In this document: one piece after another, positions 50,921 through 59,634 of the stretch | How positions within the stretch are numbered: the first letter of the stretch is position 1 | How the letters are laid out: each line of letters starts with the position of its first letter | Origin: a virus | DNA length: 64,000 bases | Direction: 5' to 3' (one strand) | IMG/VR virus record: IMGVR_UViG_3300032753_001573 | Coordinates: 1 to 64,000 of that record | Notes under the pieces: model-generated | What the model was told of the DNA's origin: nothing | Seen by the model: only the letters and a program-made list of their open reading frames with translations | The model's database searches: none | Made by a program: the position numbers and the translations under genes

Positions 50921-51245
50921 ACCAAATACCATAGGGTTAAAAGTACAAACTCCGTTGGGATTTAAATCGTTTGCCGGCGTTGCGTACATGGGTGACAAAG
51001 AAACTATATTAATAACATTGAGCAATGGTATGTCAGTTAGTTGCTCACCCATGCATAAAATCTTTGTTTCAGATAATGATTATGTACTTGCTAATAATCT
51101 TTCAATTGGTCAATATATAATGACCATTAACGGGTTATGTGATATTAGCTCGATAGCACCTACTGGTAAAACCGAACCAGTGTATGATTTAATAGATGTT
51201 GGTGGTGGTCATAGATATTATACAGATGGTATACTATCATCAAAT
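50904..51245 (+). other. Split intein, C-fragment (114 aa)
   Basis: From Met (TRIFKPNTIG start) to the terminal Asn; contains the conserved C-terminal splicing blocks F and G (YYTDGILSSN). Pairs with the 29-residue N-fragment at 49767-49853 to give a 143-residue mini-intein without an inserted nuclease domain. Confidence 0.9.
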
Positions 51246-52010
51246 TGTCAGTTTTTAACCGCAGATGAGACTTTGATAAATGCTGTTACTTTGTTAAAGT
51301 TGCAGGGAATTGATCCAATGTATAAAACTAATGAAATACGTTGGTATGATAAAATACAACCCAACAAGACTTACCTAGTTGCATTAGATCCCAGCGCAGG
51401 AGTAGGTAAAGATGCCGCTGCTATCGAAGTGTTCAGCTTACCAGATATGAAGCAGGTAGCAGAGTGGACATATAACAGGACCAGCATACCCAATCAAGTT
51501 AGAATCATGCAGAATATTGTTAATTTTATACACAGTGAGATGCGTAAGTTTCCTGATCAAAGAGGCGAACCAGATATCTATTTTACTCTAGAAAACAATA
51601 GCTGGGGAGAAGCAGCGCTGCTGACAATAGATGAAATTGGAGAAGATCGGTTCAACGGTATTATGATGCATGAGCCTAAAGCACGCGGTGTTGCTAGATA
51701 TCGTAAAGGTCTCAATACCAATGGTAGATCCAAAGCATTAGCCTGCACTAAATTTAAGAGTCTATTAGAAGCAGACAAGCTCAAAATATTCAGCAAATCT
51801 CTAGTGAGACAGATAAAATTCTTTGTCAGCAAAGGTGATAGTTTTGCAGGCAAATCTGGTGAGAATGACGATTGTGTTATGGCAACATTGCTGTGCGTGC
51901 GAATGATGCAGATGGTTACTAGGTGGGATGAGAGCGTTGGTAATCTCATGCGTGAAGATTTTATAGATGAAACCCACGAAGATCCAATGCCAATCTCTAT
52001 AGGCTTCTGA
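50904..52010 (+). CDS. 17: Split-intein C-fragment fused to terminase nuclease domain
   Basis: 368 aa. Residues 1-114 are the intein C-fragment, with VQTPLGFKSF, a block B-like SCSPMHKIF, and the C-terminal blocks TEPVYDLIDVGGGHRYYTDG and GILSSN. After Asn114 comes Cys115 as the +1 residue, then QFLTADETLINAV, the continuation of the terminase. The nuclease domain shows YLVALDPSAGVGKDAAAIEV, an RNase H-like acidic motif, and FTLENNSWGEAAL. The penultimate intein residue is Ser, where most inteins have His. Confidence 0.92.
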   Translation: MTRIFKPNTIGLKVQTPLGFKSFAGVAYMGDKETILITLSNGMSVSCSPMHKIFVSDNDYVLANNLSIGQYIMTINGLCDISSIAPTGKTEPVYDLIDVGGGHRYYTDGILSSNCQFLTADETLINAVTLLKLQGIDPMYKTNEIRWYDKIQPNKTYLVALDPSAGVGKDAAAIEVFSLPDMKQVAEWTYNRTSIPNQVRIMQNIVNFIHSEMRKFPDQRGEPDIYFTLENNSWGEAALLTIDEIGEDRFNGIMMHEPKARGVARYRKGLNTNGRSKALACTKFKSLLEADKLKIFSKSLVRQIKFFVSKGDSFAGKSGENDDCVMATLLCVRMMQMVTRWDESVGNLMREDFIDETHEDPMPISIGF

Positions 52011-52016
52011 TAAATA
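52009..52016 (+). promoter_or_regulatory. Late-type promoter
   Basis: GATAAATA overlapping the terminase stop, 25 bases before ATG 52042. Confidence 0.6.
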
Positions 52017-52041
52017 TATCAACATATAGTAGGATCTTATT

Positions 52042-53223
52042 ATGAGTTTTAACTGGGAAACGATTGGCGATAAAGTATATGGTATACTTGCCGCAGCAGG
52101 ATATGGCATACAGATGCGAGACGATAAGGGTCAAGCAACTATGGATCCTCACAAAGCCATAAGATTCCTTGCTACTGTAAAGAGTCAAGATCCAAAGCTT
52201 GACACGTATAATGTTTTAATTGGTTTGCATGACGAGGACGCATACAGCCATTTAGATTTTAGAACACCTAAAACAGTTTCAGATGCAGACTTTGATACTA
52301 TCACTAATCTCAAGAACAGCATACAGAAGAATCTTGGTGATATTGAAGGATTGAAGATCAATTGGACACCATTTGGTAGCAGTATTACATTGAAGGATGA
52401 TCCTGTAAAGAAAATCTCAGAGAGCAAAGACATCAGCAAAGTCTACGGCACAATGAAAAGTAGTTATCAGAAGGTTGGTGAGAGCAAGCTGATCATAAGA
52501 CATAGCGATCCAATAGATGAAAGCAAGCAAGGTAGTCGTTGGCGCAAGATACGTGCTGTGTTTATAGAGACTAAAGAAGGTGAACGCTTCAAATATCAGC
52601 ATCCTCATGTATCAGGTGCAAGAGCACTTGCTAGGCATATTAGCGAGGGCGGTAATACCCACGATTTTATAGGTCAAGGTATTGCCAATATGAGCGACGA
52701 TTATATGAATCTAAAGCGTGCAAACATGCTATTAAGGCATGCAGGCAAACATGATGATTCTGTGCATGTAAGAAATGCCATGAAGGATATAAATCACAAT
52801 CTTCGCAGGATGAGCGGACCTAGAGGATACAGATCTGCACAGGATTTGATGAAATCTCAAAGCAATCGTTATGACACAGGTGCAGCAGGCAATTTGTCTA
52901 AGCAACTGTTAGTTGATTGTGGATGTAGCGATGATACAGATAAAGCTGCACTCGATACTGCAGCCAAATACATAGTTAAAATTGGTTCAAATGTTCATAC
53001 TACAGAAGTCCCCGGCTGGCTAAAAACAATGTTGCAAAATCTAGCAACCAAGCTTAGCGACAGAGAACACCTTGACCAAATAATGGGTATGACACAGGAC
53101 GTTGAAGCTGGCAAGATACCGGATGCTACTCAGATAAGATGGGCAGCTGGCCTAGCCAAAGACATCAATGCTCCTGCACAAGATCCCGAAGTTGATCGCA
53201 TACGTCAACTGAGCGGCATTTAA
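52042..53223 (+). CDS. Unknown late protein
   Basis: 393 aa. N-terminal 115 residues (WETIGDKVYGILAAAGYGI, then AIRFLATVKSQDP) form one alpha/beta region; residues 130-270 are basic with WRKIRAVFIETKEGERFKYQ and HPHVSGARALARHIS; the C-terminal 120 residues have CGCSDDTDKAALDTAAKYI and LKTMLQNLATKLSDREHLDQ helices. An ISES motif near residue 130 is another possible head-protease site. No family recognised; late promoter and position after terminase suggest a head or DNA-associated protein. Confidence 0.6.
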   Translation: MSFNWETIGDKVYGILAAAGYGIQMRDDKGQATMDPHKAIRFLATVKSQDPKLDTYNVLIGLHDEDAYSHLDFRTPKTVSDADFDTITNLKNSIQKNLGDIEGLKINWTPFGSSITLKDDPVKKISESKDISKVYGTMKSSYQKVGESKLIIRHSDPIDESKQGSRWRKIRAVFIETKEGERFKYQHPHVSGARALARHISEGGNTHDFIGQGIANMSDDYMNLKRANMLLRHAGKHDDSVHVRNAMKDINHNLRRMSGPRGYRSAQDLMKSQSNRYDTGAAGNLSKQLLVDCGCSDDTDKAALDTAAKYIVKIGSNVHTTEVPGWLKTMLQNLATKLSDREHLDQIMGMTQDVEAGKIPDATQIRWAAGLAKDINAPAQDPEVDRIRQLSGI

Positions 53224-53237
53224 TTTTTCTTATACAA

Positions 53238-53269
53238 TTGACAGATAAGGTACTCCTGCAGCATAAATA
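53238..53269 (+). promoter_or_regulatory. Sigma70-like -35 and late-type octamer upstream of gene 32
   Basis: TTGACA at 53238-53243 and CATAAATA at 53262-53269, 79 bases before ATG 53348. The combination would allow both early/middle and late transcription of the single-strand binding protein. Confidence 0.45.
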
Positions 53270-53347
53270 TAGTTGTTAATAGTAATGCGCGATGTAGCGT
53301 TACTGTTATCTTAACACATTATGAGGCACAATAGGAGGCACTTAATT

Positions 53348-54382
53348 ATGGCACTTAGTTTAAAAGAAATCCAGGCAAAACTTCAGGCACAGCAAGACCG
53401 CAAGGACCGTACAAAGAACGGATCATTCTCAGGTGAGAGCGGCATTTACCCATTTTGGAACAATCCTGAGGGCAGCACAGCAACAATGCGATTTTTACCA
53501 GATGGAGATGATTCCAATGACTTCTTCTGGGTAGAACGCCTAATCATCAAGCTACCGTTCCCAGGTATTAAGGGACAGAACGATGCTAAGCCAGTTGAAG
53601 TGCAGGTTCCCTGCATGGATATGTGGAAGCCAAATAGCTGTCCAATTGCAGCAGAGACTCGTCCTTGGTGGAAGGATCCGAGCCTAGAAGACCTAGCTCG
53701 CAAGTATTGGAGGAAGAAGAGTTATTTGTTCCAGGGATTTGTGACACAGAATCCAAATCCGCAGGATGTATCTCCTGAAAATCCAATTCGTCGATTTGTG
53801 ATTAACCCCAGCGTGTTCGATGTTATCAAGAACATTCTTATGCGTCAGGATCTAGAATATAGTCCAACTGATTATGATCATGGTCGAGACTTTTATCTCA
53901 GCAAGACCAGCAAGGGTGGTTATGCCAACTATGCAAGCTCAAGCTGGGCAATAAAGGAGCGTTCACTTAGCGATGCAGAACGAGAGGCTATAGACAAGCA
54001 TGGGCTGTATAAACTCAGCCAGTTCTTGCCCAAGAAGCCAGACGATGCGGGTGTACAGGCTATCATTGAGATGTTCCATGCTAGCGTGAACGAGGAACTA
54101 TATGATACCGATCGTTGGGGTCAGTATTTCCGTCCAAACGGTATGCGTTTTGATAATGCAGGCAGCGAGTCCAACAGCGCACCTTCTGCACATTCTGAAC
54201 CATCTGCTAGCAGTGCAACAGCGGCTAGCATCATGAACAGGGTTGCTAAGGCACCAGTTGAAGATACTCCTCCCTGGGATGATGCTCCAGAAGAGAAGGT
54301 TGCATCAGCTGAAAGCAAGCCAAAGATGCAGACTCCGGATGATATCCTAGCTGCTATCAGACGCCGCACTCAGAGCAAGTAA
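53348..54382 (+). CDS. 32: Single-stranded DNA-binding protein (T4 gp32-like)
   Basis: 344 aa from ATG 53348, preceded by AGGAGG (the upstream ATG at 53321 lacks a site). After a basic N-terminus (LQAQQDRKDRTKNG) come SGIYPFWNNPEGSTATMRFLPD, VPCMDMWKPNSCPI and YLFQGFVTQNPNPQD, the gp32 core that binds single strands by an OB fold. The C-terminus is Ser/Ala/Pro-rich then acidic (PPWDDAPEEK), as needed for recruiting replication and recombination proteins. Terminator directly downstream. Confidence 0.9.
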   Translation: MALSLKEIQAKLQAQQDRKDRTKNGSFSGESGIYPFWNNPEGSTATMRFLPDGDDSNDFFWVERLIIKLPFPGIKGQNDAKPVEVQVPCMDMWKPNSCPIAAETRPWWKDPSLEDLARKYWRKKSYLFQGFVTQNPNPQDVSPENPIRRFVINPSVFDVIKNILMRQDLEYSPTDYDHGRDFYLSKTSKGGYANYASSSWAIKERSLSDAEREAIDKHGLYKLSQFLPKKPDDAGVQAIIEMFHASVNEELYDTDRWGQYFRPNGMRFDNAGSESNSAPSAHSEPSASSATAASIMNRVAKAPVEDTPPWDDAPEEKVASAESKPKMQTPDDILAAIRRRTQSK

Positions 54383-54400
54383 TCTATAAAACAACACAAT

Positions 54401-54428
54401 GAGGTGGGAGAAATCCCGCCTCTTTTAT
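54401..54428 (+). terminator. Rho-independent terminator after gene 32
   Basis: Stem GAGGTGGGA with TCCCGCCTC (one G-T pair), GAAA loop, TTTTATAT end. Confidence 0.9.
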
Positions 54429-54458
54429 ATAATTGATTAGCTTATACAAGGAGAGCAC

Positions 54459-55532
54459 ATGCGCCCGTTTGACATTTCAAAATTTAGAAAAGACCTAACC
54501 AAGAGTATACCTGGGGTCAGCGTAGGTTTCCATGATCCAAAGACTTGGATACATAGTGGTAACTTTGCCCTAAACTATGCTATCAGTGGTGATTTTACCA
54601 AGGGTATTCCGCTAGGCAAGGTTACAATGTTTGCAGGACAGAGTGGTTCGGGAAAGAGCTTCATCTGTTCAGGCAACGTAGTTCGAAATGCACAGAAGGC
54701 TGGGATATTCCCAATTGTAATTGACACTGAAAACGCTCTAGATGAAAAGTGGCTAGGTCCGTTGGGTGTTGATACTAGCGATGACAAGTTGCTGAAAGTT
54801 AATATGGCTATGATTGATGACGTAGCCAAACTGATCAGCGATTTTATGAAAGACTATAAGTCTAGATTTGATAAGGTAGATCCCGAGGAACGACCAAAGA
54901 TTCTATTTGTGTTGGATAGCTTGGGCATGCTACTTACTCCAACTGATGTTAACCAGTTTGAGGCAGGTGAGATGAAGGGCGATATGGGTCGCAAACCCAA
55001 GGCGTTGGCATCTCTAGTTCGCAATTGTGTTAATATGTTTGGAGAGTATGATGTTGGGCTAGTTGTAACCAATCACAGCTATGCGTCGCAGGACATGTTT
55101 GATCCAGATGACAAGATATCCGGCGGACAGGGATTCATCTACGCAAGCTCTATTGTGGTTGCCATGCGCAAGCTCAAGCTCAAAGAAGACGACGAAGGCA
55201 AGAAGACTACTGACGTTCGCGGCATCAGGGCTGCTTGCAAGATCATGAAGACTCGTTATAACAAGCCATTTGAATCTGTTGAGATCAAGATACCTTGGGA
55301 TAAGGGTATGGACGAATATAGCGGTCTTATTGATCTATTTGAGAAGAAGGGCATTCTTGTCAAAGACGGCAATAAACTAAAATATACAGACAAGACCGGA
55401 AATGAACATAAGTACTTCCGTTCAGGTATCACAAATGAGTTATTAGATTTGATCATGCAGGAATGGGATGAGAACAAACTACCTGCTGCTCCATCTGATA
55501 ATGTCGATGATGCTAATCAAATTGAGGAGTAA
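54459..55532 (+). CDS. uvsX: RecA-like recombinase (T4 UvsX)
   Basis: 357 aa, AAGGAGAG ribosome site. Walker A GQSGSGKS (60-67), Walker B KILFVLDSLGML, and VTNHSYASQDMFDPD with SGGQGFIYASSIVVAM, the DNA-binding loop and subunit interface regions of UvsX. It forms filaments on single-stranded DNA and drives strand exchange for recombination-dependent replication, assisted by gp32. The downstream acidic gene begins 6 bases later. Confidence 0.93.
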   Translation: MRPFDISKFRKDLTKSIPGVSVGFHDPKTWIHSGNFALNYAISGDFTKGIPLGKVTMFAGQSGSGKSFICSGNVVRNAQKAGIFPIVIDTENALDEKWLGPLGVDTSDDKLLKVNMAMIDDVAKLISDFMKDYKSRFDKVDPEERPKILFVLDSLGMLLTPTDVNQFEAGEMKGDMGRKPKALASLVRNCVNMFGEYDVGLVVTNHSYASQDMFDPDDKISGGQGFIYASSIVVAMRKLKLKEDDEGKKTTDVRGIRAACKIMKTRYNKPFESVEIKIPWDKGMDEYSGLIDLFEKKGILVKDGNKLKYTDKTGNEHKYFRSGITNELLDLIMQEWDENKLPAAPSDNVDDANQIEE

Positions 55533-55537
55533 AATTT

Positions 55538-55786
55538 ATGGAATTGACCGCCGGACTTATGCTTGATGTATGGGAGTTGGTTAGTGAATACTTGCCCACC
55601 AACCGCAAGGAAGATGTAGCTAACAAGATGATCAAGATATTTGCAGACAAAGGGGTGGATCAAGACGACTTTGAAAGCATTAGGGGAGAAGATGGTCATC
55701 TAGATACTGCTATAGATAACTTTAGTGAATCAGATCGAGATGAGGACGAGTATGATTACGAGTCTGATGATTACGATAACGATTGA
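55538..55786 (+). CDS. Small acidic protein after uvsX
   Basis: 82 aa. An N-terminal helical part (LDVWELVSEYLP, NKMIKIFADKGVD) and a highly acidic tail (DRDEDEYDYESDDYDND). It is co-transcribed with uvsX and ends before a strong terminator. It may bind a basic partner in the recombination complex; function unknown. Confidence 0.65.
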   Translation: MELTAGLMLDVWELVSEYLPTNRKEDVANKMIKIFADKGVDQDDFESIRGEDGHLDTAIDNFSESDRDEDEYDYESDDYDND

Positions 55787-55808
55787 CACTAGGCATATAT
55801 GAGTGTGT

Positions 55809-55842
55809 AATGATAGCGGCCTCAGCCGCTATCATTTTATTA
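55809..55842 (+). terminator. Rho-independent terminator
   Basis: A 12-bp perfect stem (AATGATAGCGGC with GCCGCTATCATT), CTCA loop, TTATTA end. It lies inside a longer false frame, which supports starting the next gene at ATG 55858. Confidence 0.92.
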
Positions 55843-55857
55843 AAAGGCGTTTTCTAT

Positions 55858-56328
55858 ATGTGGTATAGCAAGATAGTCGATAATTTAGCTGAAGTAGTAT
55901 CGGCTGTTGAATTCTACAACAAAGAACTGTCTGATGCACAAGATGAATCGCGGATAAAGGGCAGCATTGAAAAAAATGCACAAGAACTTAGTGGAATTAT
56001 GAGCCACAGGTATAACCAATTACAGGAAATTGAAGCGATTTTAAAATACTTAAATATTAAGTATGATAAAATGCGTAGCGACCATTATCGCAAATATAAC
56101 GAGCGTTATAACAGAGAATTAAGCGACCGCAGCATAGAAAAATACATTGACGGCGAGGACGACATAGTAACTATGTCAATGTTGATAAATGAGGTAAGCT
56201 TAATACGCAATAAGTATCTGGGATTAATAAAAGGCTTAGATGTTAAGCAATTCCAAATATCTAACATAATTAAACTGCGAGTAGTGGGCCTAGAGAACGC
56301 AACTGTAGAGAATAACACTAGATTATAG
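55858..56328 (+). CDS. Coiled-coil protein of unknown function
   Basis: 156 aa from ATG 55858, placed after the terminator (the TTG start at 55783 would read through the hairpin). Mostly charged helix (YNKELSDAQDESRIKGSIEK, QEIEAILKYLNIKYDKMRSD, RYNRELSDRSIEKYI). No catalytic motif. No strong promoter was found between the terminator and the gene, so it may depend on readthrough. Confidence 0.6.
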   Translation: MWYSKIVDNLAEVVSAVEFYNKELSDAQDESRIKGSIEKNAQELSGIMSHRYNQLQEIEAILKYLNIKYDKMRSDHYRKYNERYNRELSDRSIEKYIDGEDDIVTMSMLINEVSLIRNKYLGLIKGLDVKQFQISNIIKLRVVGLENATVENNTRL

Positions 56329-56372
56329 TGAATTAAATTCTAAAAAAAGATGCCAAAAAAGTGAAATTTTGG

Positions 56373-56400
56373 TTGACGGATCCGCTGTAGATGCTATTGT
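56373..56400 (+). promoter_or_regulatory. Sigma70-like promoter with extended -10
   Basis: TTGACG (56373-56378), 16-base spacer ending ATGC, TATTGT (56395-56400), 30 bases before ATG 56431. Third member of the local promoter family (see 21236 and 21495). Confidence 0.7.
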
Positions 56401-56430
56401 ACCTACATAGCAACAACGGAGCGATACTAA

Positions 56431-57462
56431 ATGTCCAATACGCTTGTGCATGTTACTGCTGGTCGTACCCGCGGTGGGGTTGTCGTTACTAATGCTACTG
56501 TCAAGCTCATCGAGGGCGAGAAGAAGGACAAGGACGGGCTGTATATTACCGTTGAGGGCGGCAACGTTCCGGGCCTGCGCAACGGTCGCAACCGCATTTA
56601 CATGGAGAACGTTAGCTGCTACCATGCAGTGAGCGAAGACGGCGCTGCCGTTGTTAACAAGACCAATTTGGTTGTGGAGCGCACGGACGAGGAGATTTCC
56701 AAGGACCTTACCGAGACGTTCAACATCCTGAGCGAGATGACCGACGCTGTTGCGAGCGGTATTGTGCGCGGGCTGGTTGTCAGCGGTCCCGCTGGCATTG
56801 GTAAGAGCCATACGGTGACCAGCTCGCTGGTGCGTAGCTTGGACCTGCTGGGCAAGCTGAACGGTATGGGCAGCATGTACCAGATCGTCAGCGGCACTGT
56901 TAGCGCTGCTAGCCTCTATGAGATGCTGTGGAATTATAAGGAAGAGGGCATGGTGTTGGTGTTTGACGACTGCGACGCTGTTCTCTACGATGAAGATTCG
57001 TTGAATATCCTCAAGGCTGCGCTTGACAGCAAGAAGACCCGGCGCATTCACTGGAACACTCGCAGCCAGTACCTCGAGAAGAACGACATTCCCAATAGCT
57101 TTGAGTACCAGGGTGGGATCATCTTTATCACCAACGTGAAGTTTGATCAGGTGCGTAGCCACCGAATCTCCAATCACCTCGAGGCCATTGTTAGCCGCTG
57201 CCATTACATGGACATTGGCATTGACAGCAAGCGTGAGAAGCTCATCCACATCCGTAACACTGTTGAGCGCAATGACATGATGCGCGAGTATGGGTTTACT
57301 GCTACGGAGAAGAAGGAAGTGGTTGATTACATTGTCACTAACCATAACAAGCTCAGAGAACTTTCACTTCGTATGGTTCTTAAGATCTGCGATTGCCGCA
57401 AGGCGATGCCGACCAATTGGACCCGGTACGTTGAAAAGACCTGCCACCTCAAGGCTGCGTAA
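56431..57462 (+). CDS. AAA+ ATPase
   Basis: 343 aa. Walker A GPAGIGKS (119-126), Walker B GMVLVFDDCDAV with a DD pair, and sensor-like GGIIFITN. The N-terminal 60 residues (beta-rich, VTAGRTRGGVVVTNATVKL) and C-terminal helical lid (EYGFTATEKKEVVDYIVTNH) frame a single AAA+ module. Such ATPases occur in T4-like phages, but their role is not established. Codon use is GC-rich, as in the gene at 21544, and a long false frame appears on the opposite strand for this reason. Confidence 0.85.
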   Translation: MSNTLVHVTAGRTRGGVVVTNATVKLIEGEKKDKDGLYITVEGGNVPGLRNGRNRIYMENVSCYHAVSEDGAAVVNKTNLVVERTDEEISKDLTETFNILSEMTDAVASGIVRGLVVSGPAGIGKSHTVTSSLVRSLDLLGKLNGMGSMYQIVSGTVSAASLYEMLWNYKEEGMVLVFDDCDAVLYDEDSLNILKAALDSKKTRRIHWNTRSQYLEKNDIPNSFEYQGGIIFITNVKFDQVRSHRISNHLEAIVSRCHYMDIGIDSKREKLIHIRNTVERNDMMREYGFTATEKKEVVDYIVTNHNKLRELSLRMVLKICDCRKAMPTNWTRYVEKTCHLKAA

Positions 57463-57481
57463 CACAACCGGTTAAACAATC

Positions 57482-57510
57482 TTTCAAGATCTCAATATGA
57501 GATCTTGAAA
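57482..57510. promoter_or_regulatory. 13-bp perfect inverted repeat overlapping the groES -35 box
   Basis: TTTCAAGATCTCA / TGAGATCTTGAAA with a 3-base spacer. The right arm includes the TTGAAA -35 box. It could end the AAA+ message (only a weak T run follows) or act as an operator for the chaperonin promoter. Confidence 0.6.
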
Positions 57511-57533
57511 TTTACATTGTAATTGATTATATT
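57505..57533 (+). promoter_or_regulatory. Sigma70-like promoter of the groES-groEL operon
   Basis: TTGAAA (57505-57510), 17-base spacer, TATATT (57528-57533), each one base from consensus. Transcription would begin near 57540, at the foot of the leader hairpin. Confidence 0.7.
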
Positions 57534-57535
57534 AT

Positions 57536-57581
57536 GGGTTGACTAGCTAGTGGCTCTAAGAGCACTATGTTTAGTCAACCC
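57536..57581 (+). promoter_or_regulatory. Structured 5' leader hairpin before groES
   Basis: Outer 10-bp perfect stem GGGTTGACTA / TAGTCAACCC and inner stem TAGTGGCTC / GAGCACTA with one bulged G and a TAA loop. It ends 22 bases before the groES start, with the ribosome site AAGGAG outside it. No T run follows, so a terminator is unlikely; an RNA stabiliser, thermosensor-like or protein-binding leader is possible. Confidence 0.65.
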
Positions 57582-57603
57582 ATTTTCACATAAGGAGAAC
57601 ACG

Positions 57604-57894
57604 ATGGAACTAAAACCGCTTAATGATAGGGTTGTAGTAAGACGAGTGGACGCAGAAACAGTCACTAAGTCTGGTATCGTAATACCCGATACTGCTACAG
57701 AGAAGTCAGACCAGGGTCTTGTATTGGCTGTTGGTCGAGGCCGCCGAGACGAATCCGGCAACCGCATACCGCTTGAAGTTAAGATCAACGATCGAGTGAT
57801 CTTCAGCAAGTACAGTGGTAGCGTTATCAAGCACAAGGGCGATGAACTCTTGGTGCTCAAGGAAGAAGATATCTTTGCAGTTCTAAACGATTAA
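57604..57894 (+). CDS. groES: Co-chaperonin GroES
   Basis: 96 aa from ATG 57604 with AAGGAG upstream. [20 protein letters not shown], the mobile-loop region [31 protein letters not shown] and [14 protein letters not shown] are the standard GroES strands, so it is a bacterial-type GroES rather than the diverged T4 gp31. It should cap the GroEL encoded 14 bases downstream. Confidence 0.96.
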   Translation: MELKPLNDRVVVRRVDAETVTKSGIVIPDTATEKSDQGLVLAVGRGRRDESGNRIPLEVKINDRVIFSKYSGSVIKHKGDELLVLKEEDIFAVLND

Positions 57895-57905
57895 TGGGAG
57901 AATAA

Positions 57906-59531
<1,626 letters not shown>

Positions 59532-59553
59532 TACTACACTCATATACTCAATG

Positions 59554-59584
59554 AGGAAAGGGACACTGTGTCCCTTTCCTTTTA
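59554..59584 (+). terminator. Rho-independent terminator after groEL
   Basis: A stem of at least 12 bp (AGGAAAGGGACA with TGTCCCTTTCCT), tight loop, TTTT end. Confidence 0.93.
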
Positions 59585-59634
59585 ATTTTACACAACCGCT
59601 TGGCAAAGTAGCATTTATTGCGCATAATGCATAT

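Noticed and set aside
56323-57345. 340-codon open frame on the minus strand
   Set aside because: Shadow of the AAA+ ATPase gene, whose Walker motifs fix the true strand.
57548-57567. CIRCE heat-shock operator before groES
   Set aside because: Arms TAGTGGCTC/GAGCACTA do not match the CIRCE consensus (TTAGCACTC-N9-GAGTGCTAA) and the spacer is 3, not 9 bases.
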